A DNA stretch of 64,000 nucleotides, taken from contig CH003129.1 of NCBI GenBank assembly GCA_000149265.1, positions 359,266-423,265 of the forward strand, written 5' to 3'. Shown here one piece after another: positions 32,501-44,500 of the stretch. A program made the position numbers and the translations under genes. Under the pieces are notes generated by a model that saw nothing but the letters and a program-made list of their open reading frames with translations, was not told where the DNA came from and ran no database searches. The DNA is from Ciona savignyi. Its lineage: Eukaryota > Chordata > Ascidiacea > Phlebobranchia > Cionidae. Numbering within the stretch: position 1 is the stretch's first letter; each line of letters opens with the position of its first letter.

Positions 32501-35500
32501 GCATATACTTAGCATTGTGATAGTTTGCAAAATTGGCTATCTGTAACAGTTGTATTCATGCAGTGTGTCCAAGGCCGGCCAATGTGGCTTTTGGTAGCTT
32601 TACACCTGATGCAGCATTCTANNNNNNNNNNNNNNNNNNNNNNNNNNNNNNNNNNNNNNNNNNNNNNNNNNNNNNNNNNNNNNNNNNNNNNNNNNNNNNN
32701 NNNNNNNNNNNNNNNNNNNNNGATGCAGCATTCTACGACACTGGTACAATTTTGTCTTTCACCTGCAACTCTGGGTATCTGCTTTCTGGTTCTACTATGA
32801 TCACTTGTCAAGCGTCAAGGATATTTTCACCATCTCCACCAACCTGCGTTAAAGGTTTGATTTTTATATATGTAGTACCTTCGGCTTACATAGCCCGATA
32901 AGTGACTAACATACTACCCTCCGGAAGTTTGACCGATTAGCTTTGTTAGTTAGTGCGTCGGCTTTTAGTAGTAGAATGTTTGTTGGATCGAAACTGGTCA
33001 CTAGCTAGTCGCTTGTGCCCTTGGGCAAAGAGGAGACACTTTGAAAAATAATATTAAAACGGGAATATAAAGAGCAGGTCCTATAAATAGATTCTTTAAA
33101 TTAAGCGCACAGCTCACATTTTTAAACCGCAATTTCATTGCCTTTAACTTGCGACTGTATAGGTCTGGCAAGAGTTACCTCTACATTGATGGATCAGCAG
33201 TCATTACTAGATTGTTATGTTCTGGGCTAAGCCGGTAGACATATACTAAACCCATAGGACAGCATTTGTTGGTTACCTTGCGACTTATTACATGTTTAAA
33301 AATTTAAAACCATTAACAAATCGCGAGTGATAATAGAATTGAGATCGTATTTTAGGAACATTGATCTTACATGGTCTAGTGGTTCGGATTCCTGGCTTTC
33401 ACCCAGGCGGCCCGGGTTTAATTCCCGGTAAAGGAAAATACATTTACCCGAGTGGTTAGTCTGTTGGATTAGTACGACAACTTTCAACTGAAAGGTTGCA
33501 GGTTTATAACTCTGCTGGGCAAGGCACTTAACGGACATTGCCTGAACACAGCGGATCGGATTAATGGGTTCTAAAAAACATTTGTATCATACACATTACA
33601 CTGCAATAGCTCCGGTAACGCGATGGTGGGCGCGAGGTGATCTGACGACTGCCTGTGTGTTAACCTCATTGGTTTTCTCATTCACGAGGATAAACATCCT
33701 ATCCTAATTATTAATTAATCATCGTGCCAGCAGTTATTTTATTGCGAAAGATTTTACAGTTAAAACCTCTACCAAGTTATATTATGGTATAGATTAATGT
33801 CTAAAGTAGAATTTCTTTAAAGTAAGCAATGAATGTACCGCATTTATTCCAGTACATTAAACACTAGACTTGGTTATTTAACGACAGTAGTTAATAACCC
33901 AACAGAATGGATTTCTTTGTCTGAGGTTATCAATGAATTAATGAATGTTTTTTTTCAGTGTGTGGGGCACCACCCACAGTAACGGGCGTCTCCTATACAC
34001 CAACTGGAACAACTTTCAACATTGGACAACGTGTCACTTACAGCTGTGGCTCATTGGCTGTGATCGGTCCTACTACCAATGACTGCTTGGCAGGCGGAGT
34101 TTGGAGCAGTACTACAGCTCCAACATGCAATGGTATGTTTTGTGCTTAAAGAGTAATAAGATAATCGAGTTTACTTAATCTCGAAATCAAAATTATCAAG
34201 CAGCGTAACCGATACATTTACCCTTACTGTATCAGGTAAATGCCTGAAATATATTTTTATAGAATTTTATACTCATAATGTTCAAAGTTTCAAATGTTTA
34301 AACTTTTAAACCTATAATGTTTAAATCTTTAAATGTAATATGTTTATTATTAAGACCATTTTTATACAGTAACTAGTAAAGTATCAGTAGTGTTAACCAT
34401 TCAGCCACACGATTATATTTGTGTAAAATCTCTTGCATGGTTCAGTGCAGGAGTGGGCAACTTCTCTAGTATTCAGTTGTGGGAAAATGGTGGGCCGAAT
34501 TATTACATGATTAGTATTCAAAATTTTAATTACAGGGTATAGTTAGGTACAGTCTGTGGATTGGTAAAAATCCTTTTACAGGATATAGGAGGATATAGGA
34601 TATTCATGTTTATCCCCGTGAATGGGAAAACCTAGGGGGTTATCACACGGGCAATCTTCAGATCACCTCGCGCCCATCGTCGGGTTACCGGAGCTATTGC
34701 AGTGTGTTGTATATGATAGACATGTTCCTTCAATTTGGTAGAACCCATTAATCCGCTGGGTTCAGGCAATGTCCGTAAAGTGCCTTGCCCAAGGACACAA
34801 CCGACTAGCTAGCGACCAGTTTCGCACCTGCAACCTTTCGATTAATAGGCGACGCACTTAACCGCTAGACCACCAGGACGGACAAAGGCTGGACTCGGCA
34901 GGGGCCATATGTTGCACATGCCTTGTTTTGTTCGTGATTCATCATATTTAGTTGAGAATTTGGCAAATAACATTTAAAATCAGTGGATTAATTGATCAAA
35001 TTAAACAACCGAAATATGATAATCATACATACATTTGTGGAGAATCAGGTTTATTTGTGGTTAGTTGCTGTGCTTATACCTAGCCACTGAAACTGACCTG
35101 AGTTCTCCATCTATTTAGACTCTAAATTGACTCCGTCTCAGAAAGGTTTTTTTAGTGTATCTTATAAACTAATACAGTGAAACAAATACAGTTAAACTGA
35201 TTGACTAGACATGCCCGGAGCCACGCTCCAAGCGGGCGATTTATTTTTGGTCATTATTCCAAAATAAGTTTTTGATACTGCTATAATACAATGAGTTTAT
35301 ACACAAAGCGCTTGTATGGCCCAATGTGTGGGAAGGATTATATAGGAAATGTTGGAAATAATAGCGCGTCGGCACAAAAAGAAAATGATTTACAAAGGTT
35401 TTTGGAACAGGTGCACACAGCTGTGCAGCATGCAATAATGGCTTACTTAAACAGTTTAACAAAACTTAATATAATGTGCAACAAATATGACACAAGCCGC

Positions 35501-38500
35501 GAATGTCACTACACATACAACATGTTGCACTGGTTCAGTATATACCCGATGATGGGTGTGAAGTTATCTAACAATTGTCCATACGCAGCTTGTTCACCTC
35601 CACCTGAAATCACCAATGGCATTTACACCACAAGTAAACCATCCTACGCCATTAGTGAGTCTGTCACCTATTCGTGTGCTACCGGATACACCTTAGTGGG
35701 AAATGCAATCAACCAATGCCAAACCGGGAATGTATGGTCACAAACAACTGCACCAGCTTGTACCGCAGCAGGTATGCATACTGCTACTGACAGGAGTATT
35801 CTCTTTATAGTATTAGGCTAAAATTGAACAAGTCTTATATTTTTAAATAAAGTGTTTAATACATTCTTTGTCTGCAATTATTTTATTTCAATAATCAAGA
35901 GCTGGCAATTGTTCAACATTTAATTCACTAAGGGTATCCGACCAAATTATTATATCGATATTTGATTAATAAAATATTTAGGATTAGATCTCCATCTATT
36001 ATAATTTTTGGAACGAGATCTGAATATCTATTAATTTTGTTATTTTCCCCCAGTTTGCCCAACTGTCCCAACTGTCCAGTTTGCATCATTTTCCCCGACC
36101 GTGGCCACCACACCAAACATAGCCGTTGGATCTTCAGCAACTTATACCTGCAACACTGGGTATTCTTTGACGGGTTCGGCTACAATCACATGTGTGGCAG
36201 GGGCAAGTTGGAATTTCCCAAATGGACCAACCACTTGCGTTCAAGGTAAAAGGAATAGGATAGGATTTTCATGTTTATCTCCGTAAATGGGAAAACCAAG
36301 GTGGTTAACACACGGGCAATTATCAGATCACCTTGCGCCCACTATCGGGTTACCGGAGCTATTGCAGTGTGTTATATGTGATCAACACGTTTTTTAATTC
36401 GGTAGAACAAATTAATTTGCTGAGTTCCGGCAATGTCTGTAAAGTACCTTTCAAAAGGACTTAACCGGCTAGCTAGTGACCATTTCCGAACCTTTAACAG
36501 TTGGTACGATTTATACAACTAAGCATACTGAATTGTCGCCTGAATAATAATTGGAAACCACCAATTCTTTATCTGTCATGTAACTACATTTACTAACAAC
36601 CCCTAGAATTTATTTGGTTTATAACTAAAGCTTAAATAAGATAAGAACTTAAGTATTAAATTTACTTGCTGTATTAATTCATTTGTGTGCTTACTGAATT
36701 GTGTTTAATCTTTCTCATTTTGTCACATACCTTATGGCTAATTACAAATAACTGGTCATATAATATTTATCATAGGATGTTTTATTTATATCTTAAGCTA
36801 TTTTGTTTCATTCCAGATTGCGGGACTCCCCCAAGTATTGCCTCACCCGGTACCCAACCACCAGCATCAGTGCCCTACATTAATACAGAAACAGCACTTT
36901 ATGGCTGCCCCGCAACCTACGTAGTCACTGGCACTAACCCAATAACTTGCACCAGTGGCGCATGGGTTCCAAACACGGCTCCTACATGCACGAAAGGTCC
37001 TGTTTTATAACCCTCAAGTGGTCATGATCCTAACAAGAATATTTTATTTCAGTTTGCGGGGTACCACCTCCGATTACAACCAACACTGGAACTGTTACAG
37101 CTGGGACGCAGTTCAATATTGGAGCTACAGTGCAATATGCCTGCTCTACTGCAACCCACAACATTATTGGACTTTCAACAAATGAATGCCTAACAGGAGG
37201 AACTTGGAAAAATGCAGCGCCAGAATGCAAACCTGGTATTTAGTTTAAATCATCATGAATTGCAGTGTTGTGTGACATACAATCTCCCTGTGTTCATTTG
37301 GTAAAGTCACTCCTTAAACATGGCTGATTGAAAATTTTTCTAAACATCTATATTAAACAAAGAGTTAGGAATTTGTTACCACCCTAAGTTGTGGGAATTT
37401 GTTACCACCTTTACAGCCTGTTTAAAAATCATTTGAAGGCATTCATGCTGAATATACTCAGGTTGGGTAGGATAGGATATACATGTTTATCCCTGTGAAT
37501 GGGAAAACCACCATCAGGTTACCGGAGCTATTGCAGTGTGTTGTGTATGATTCAGACGTTCCTTTAATTTAGTAAACCTATTAATCCGCCAGGTTCAGGC
37601 AATGTCCGTAAGGTGCCTTGCCCAAGGACACAACCGCCTAGCCAGCAAACAGTTTTGTTACTGCAACCCTTCGGGTAAAAGGCGACGTACATAACCACCA
37701 GGCTAATCTGTCGGACATTGTTTTAAAAGTTGTTTTAAACAGTTAATTCAACCAGCCCTGCATAGATTGCAGAAGTCAACCTATAAAAGGATCCAATGAA
37801 ATAGAAGTATGTCATGTAAAAATTACTAATAATCCCTTTTTTAACCATTTCAGAGTGTCCCAAACCTGTTATAGCCAATGCGGCCATTACACCAACCGAC
37901 GCATCTATAGCAATGACTTCATCTTATACGTTTGCTTGTGCGGCCGGCTATACTCCAAAAGCAGGGTTCACCGCCACACTTACATGTCCTACAGCAACTA
38001 CCGCTCCGCCCACAATCACTGTTCCAGCCGCAAACGTTTGTGAGAAAAGTAAGTCGACTGAAATATTCTGCTGGTGGAAATGAATGCTTTGGAGATTCTA
38101 ATTCCCATATTTTCTCGGGACACTCTACACCACAGATAACTTCCAATATCAGTACGATGCACCAGTATTTTGTGATACGCTGTGTGCCAAGATTTTTGTT
38201 ATGCACATTTTACACCCACGCAAATTAACGAATATACACAAATGGCTTTACTGCATATTCAATACATACCAGCTAACCCCCATAAAATTTAAACTCAATT
38301 GCTTTTGTATTTGTACCTATTATAATGGGAATTTATGCAGAACGATTATGGGCTCATGGAGAGAATTTTAATTCGATAAATAAAAATATATGGGTAACAA
38401 TTAACCTAAATCCTTCTTAAACTGTTTTTTGGGAAAATCCAACGAAACTCAACCGTTTTTAAATCAGTTATTAGTCTGTTATAATAGTACCTTTTGCCAA

Positions 38501-41500
38501 AAAACATTTTAGTTTTAAATGTTCCCATTGTAAAACTGATTTCTTGTGGTGAAAACTGATTTTCTGCTGCTCTTCACCATTTTAAACCATTTATCCAGAA
38601 AATCATGAAAACCCTGTTTAAACCAGTGATCACTCTTTAATAATAGTACTTTTACCCTGTCAAAAATTGATTTTTAGTGTTTCCATTGTAAAACTGGTTT
38701 TCTTGTGTTGCCAGATTGTCCGGCAGCTCCGGCAGCAGCAACAAATGGAAATCCCGTTCTAAGCTACAGTACTGTAGCAGTATCTTCACTGTACAGTCCA
38801 GGAACCACTGCAACTTACACCTGCAACACTGGTTTCCTATTCCCAAGCGGCACCTCAGGTATTTTAACCTGTCAAGCGGACGGTACTTGGAGCCCAACGA
38901 CAGCACCTGTATGCCAAACGGGTGAGTGTAATTCCTAGATACCGAAAAGGAGTATTTAACATTGAAAAGAATAAAATTTTAAACGGGTGGTTTTGAACCC
39001 TTGTCCAACCAAATCTATTATCAGCTCTGTTTTATATTGCCTTTTAAGCTTACTTTAATTGCATTAACATTTAATGTTGCAGCATATGACATATTTCTAA
39101 AAAAAAATTAGTTTTTAAAAAAATTGTTAAGTTTATTGAAATTTTCTATTCGTTTTGGTTTAAAGTCTATAATAGTATGGTTTGAAATGTTGAATATAGT
39201 AAAAAAATTAAATTCAAATTCCAAATCCTAGAATTAAAAACTACACTAATTATAATATAAGTTATTAAGACTGAGTTCAATTTATTATAATCTCGTATAC
39301 TAATACCAATTTTTAAATTTATATTGCACAGCACGATAAAAAGCCCATGAAATGATGTTTTAAAACATGCATCATAAGAAAAATAATGAAATAAATAATA
39401 TAACAAATTTACTTAAAATAAATATTTAATAATATAATTTCAACTGAAATGTTTAGGATAGGTTCGTGCATTAAATTTTAGTCTTGTAGGATTGAAAATG
39501 TTTAATAGTCTATTGTGTCCTTGGGCACAGCAGTTATTAAACATTCCCTGGCCACCCTGGATTAGGATAGGATATTCATGTTTATCCCCGTGAATGGGTA
39601 TACCAGGGGGTTAACACCGGGCAATCATCAGATCGCCTCGCGCCCATTGTCGGGTTACCGGAGCTATTGCAGTGTGTTATGTAGGATTCACATGTTCCTT
39701 CGATTTAGTAAAACCCATTGATCCGCTTGGTTCAGGCAATGTCCGTAAAGTGTTTTCCCCCAAGGACACAGCAGACTAGCTAGCGACCAGGCAACCCCAA
39801 TAGACCATTTAACCACTAGACTAACCTGTCGGATTATTAGGGGTTCCACTAGAATTAAAGGGACACTGTTATCATATACTATACAATGTAATAGATTCGG
39901 TGCAGAAAATCCGTCGTTGGACACAGGTTATATTTAATGAATTCCCTTTCCTGCATTTTCATAGTTTAAAACATAAATATCGTAAACATAAATATATCCT
40001 TTAAAACACATCTTAATACTTAATTCAATATTCTTTCATTTATGGAATAGAAAATTAATTTTAACAATGTGTGCGTTTCAGCTTGTACTGCACCTCCAAG
40101 CAGCGCAAACCTCCAGGCTGCACCATCGGCAACCACACATGCAATCGGTGCCACCATCACTTACTCGTGCGCTGGTAATCTCAATGTTATCCCGCAGTCC
40201 TCTGTAACCTCGACCTGCCAAGCCGGCAACACATGGTCTGTGCCCACTGCACCTAAATGCGAATCAGGCAAGACATTCCCACCCGATAATTTCAACTGAA
40301 ATGTGTTCACGATAACTTTGTTTGCAGTTTGTATCATCCCAACCACTAATCACAAGTGGAAGTGGAGATTATAGTCCGAAACAGACAACCCTACACTGCT
40401 ACCACCAGGGGTCTCTTACACATGCAACACCAATTTTAATTTGGTCGGTGCTGCGTCAACCCAGTGTACTGCTGGAACGTTTGTATGGAACCCGGCTGTT
40501 GCTCCAGTATGCGCTCCAGTGTGCATTTTTGTTTTTATTTTTCAGTATTTTAAAATAGTGCAACCATAATAAATTTAAACTATTGGAGTAGTGATAAGTT
40601 TCCAAAAAGAGAAAATTGTTTTTTTTTTGTGTCAGATTGCCCTGCATTCCCTACGGCTGGGGCCAATAGTAATGTGAGATCACCAGCACCTACTGCACCA
40701 TTTACGAATAATATGGTGGTGACATATGAATGTACAACTGGTTTTGTGACTGCGGATTCACTGACTCTAACATGTACTAGTACTGGTGCATGGAATCCTG
40801 CAACTGCACCAATTTGCCGCAAAGGTAATTGTTCATACCGCCTGCTCATGTAGATAGAATGCTGATGTTTATTCATGAGGTTATTGGATATTAAAGAATA
40901 GCAATTATTATAAATATGTGCCCATTTTTAATTTGCTAAGGGAAATGCATTCTTAGTCATGAGCTAATATTTAATTTTAAATTAGATCCATTCTGTTGGT
41001 AACAACCATACTTTAACCCCCACTACACACTTTAACTACCACACCAAATGCTTTATTTGCCACATTACACACTTTAACCTCCACACCACATGCTTTAACC
41101 TCTACATCACATGCTTTAACCTCCACACCACATACTTTAACCTCCACACCACATGCTTTAACCTCCACACCACATGCTTTACCCTCCACACCACACGCTT
41201 TAACCTCCACACCACATGCTTTAACCTCAACACCACATGATTTAACCTCCACACCACATGCTTTAACCTCCACACCACATGCTTTAACCTCCACACCACA
41301 TACTTTAACCTCCACACCACATGCTTTATGCTCCACACCACATGCTTTAACCCCCACACCACATGCTTTAACCTCCACACCACATACTTTAACCTCCACA
41401 CCACATGCTTTATGCTCCACACCACATGCTTTAACCTCCACACCACATGCTTTAACCTCCACACCACATTCTTTAACCTCCACACTACATGCTTTAACCT

Positions 41501-44500
41501 CCACACCACATGCTTTAACCTCCACACCACATTCTTTAACCTCCACATTACATGCTTTGACCTTAACACCACACGCTATATGATCCACACTTATTTTTAT
41601 TTTTATTTAGTTTGTGGAACTCCACCACAAATTGGTTCGAACAGTGGTCCAATAGTGCCAACCAAAACACAATACGAGGTCAACGAGCAGGTAACCTATA
41701 CTTGCACTGGCACATTTAATGTTCGTGGGACGACTACAAACAAATGCAAAGCAGATGGTACTTGGGAATACACCACCACCCTCCCCACATGCGAAGCAGG
41801 TATGGACGTTTGTTCCTTTTTTGGGCAAATTTAATTTTACCTTATTTTGATCCAACAGTTTGCTATGCTGCACCATCGATTGCAAATGGGGATTACTTAC
41901 CGAAGAATGCTTACACCAATGCTGGGACGTCTGTTACTTACTCATGCATTTCTAATGACTATATATTATCGGGAGCAGCTTCGGTTATGTGCTCTGCTGC
42001 ATCACTGACATGGGCAACTGCTCCTTCTTGCTTAAGAGGTAAAACACTCAATGTACTTAAGTTTACGTTCCGATCAATTGAACCTAATCTTCTGTTTAGT
42101 ATGTTTGGCGCCACCCAAGAACCCCAACAGCATAGCAGGGCAAGCCGCTTCATGGAAAGCAGGAGATAAATTCACATACACTTGTGATCCAAACTACAAA
42201 TTAGTTGTGGCTGCATCCGGAAATAACCCAACTAGCGAAAATGAGTGCTTGGCCACTGGACTGTGGAAATATACAGTCGCAGCGGATTACCCAACTTGGA
42301 CTGGAGGTAAAAGTTACTTCCATTTTACAAAAAAAATCTTACTTAAAATGCTTAACAAATATTATTTTCCATTTTTTTTCAGTTTGTGGAGCTGCACCTA
42401 CACCAACCCAAGGAACAGCCACATCTTCACCCACTGGGACACAGATTGATGTCGGCACTTCGATCACCTACACTTGCACTTCCCCAACTCCAGCGAATAT
42501 TGTTGGAACCAACCCTATCCAATGCTCAGCACCGGGTGTCTATACTCCTACAGCTGCACCACAGTGCAAATCAGGTGATTTACACATGCCACCATGCATT
42601 TAAATTACACTCGCAACCATCAGTGCAACGCAATAGAAGGTTAAACTAATCAATCAATTAAATCGCCTTCCTGAGGGGATTATTCTTTGCAACACTCTTT
42701 CAGGCATTACTTTTCGATTCTCACCTGACAGGTTATGTAGGTGTGAAAAAAGTTGTTTTGAGATTAACCTTATGCCAAAGAATTTCTGTTAAGCTTCTTC
42801 ACCCCCATTACACCTTTTATTGTTTATCCTGGATCTTACGAGTATAGATTGGTGGCCTCTCGTAGGTATTATCCTGATCTCCATCTTTCCTCCCATTATG
42901 TTCCCCTTAGTAACACATGATCTAGTAACCAAAATCTAGTAAACTTAACACATGATCTAGTAATCAAAAATCGATTGTGATCTAAATTTGAATTAGGTTA
43001 AGGATGAAGTAAGTTTGCTAATCAGTGTCGGTAAAAGGGAATAGTAACACATGATCTGTCGATAANNNNNNNNNNNNNNNNNNNNNNNNNNNNNNNNNNN
43101 NNNNNNNNNNNNNNNNNNNNNNNNNNNNNNNNNNNNNNNNNNNNNNNNNNNNNNNNNNNNNNNNNACGATCTAATCGTGTCAGGATTTTTTGTGCCTAAT
43201 AAACAAAGTGTTGAATAGGCTTTCCTCTGTGTTTTCTAGTTAATCTTTATTTCGTATTGTTTTTTCTCTTTTTTTTCTATGTTTTTAACAAAAATCAATG
43301 TTTAAAGAAAATTTAGAAGGGTTATTTAAAAAGATGGCTTCAAAGGAATAGTATTTTAAATAGATTTTTTTAATAAGTCTCTCTTTATCCATATTAAACG
43401 ACCCACAAACTGCATGGATTCATGAACTATGGTTAAGTAAACTAAATCTGCTGTTTATTGCAGATAATCTTACAAACAATAACTTGGTTAGTAACCAATA
43501 AGTACCTGCTTGGTAGTTAAACAGAAAATACCTATCCTAATGTGACAAAATAGTCACTATATAGTTTAATGTCCCTTACACACCTTGTATAAACCTTACC
43601 AAAGAGTGGCTTAATCTGGTCGTTTAACACTACAATAATGCCTTATACTAATCAAATCAAATGACCTTACATTCAATATGCTACATTTCTTTTGTTTAGG
43701 TAAATATAACGAAAAAGTTACTTTTTGTTATAATCCATTCAGTATTTATAATAGTTACATTGGTTGCCTTTTTTCGCATGATTATTGCATCAATACTGCG
43801 TGCTTTGTCATGTAATTCATGTTTTATACTGGCATATGAAATTTACTATTCCACCAATTTAACAAACTTTGATGCATTTTATTATCTTCATCTGCATTGT
43901 GGTTATGCTTTCCTTTAGAACAGTGGTTCTTAAACTTTTTCAGTCGCGCCCCCCTTGAGATTTGTGATTCATGCTCACGCCTAACCTACTCAAAAATCAA
44001 ATTTACGAAAAATAGAACAATAATTTATTTGCCATTACCCTGCTTAGTGTGAAGGAGGCAACTGTTTTTGGGAAACTAGTCGTTTAATTCGAGGCTTTGT
44101 TGAAGACAACGAACATCGAAGATCCAGTTTGTTACAACATTTTGTCTTTATACTCACAAGTGCCGAAAATCCACTTTCACATAAATATGTCACTGTCATG
44201 CTCGCGCCCCCCTTAAGAAGCTTTCACGCGCCCCAAGGTGGGCACGCCCCCAGTTTAAGAAGCCCTGCTTTAGAAACATGGCAGATCATGATAACATACG
44301 TGAAAGATGCTTAATTCTGAAGGTTTCCACTGTTATGCTTACTATTATTAAACACCCATAGGTTCTTAGTATCCCATCCTTACATCATTCAATATGGGAA
44401 TAAGTGGTGGCTATTGGCTGACTACATGCTGTCATTTTAATAATGCTTCTGTGCAGTTTGCATCAACGTTCCCCAAGTCGTTGGAGCCAATGGAAACCCA

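Noticed and set aside
35291-35821. 176-codon frame running through the intron into CCP3 of gene B
   Set aside because: The part before 35589 has no CCP-like or other domain pattern and a good AG lies at 35587-35588. Retained intron or alternative start cannot be excluded but nothing supports it.
41018-41587. CRISPR-like array
   Set aside because: Units are contiguous without unique spacers, and the window is a eukaryotic intron.
41013-41588. 191-codon minus-strand open frame
   Set aside because: The gene B copy of the same 21-bp array, in the intron before CCP12.
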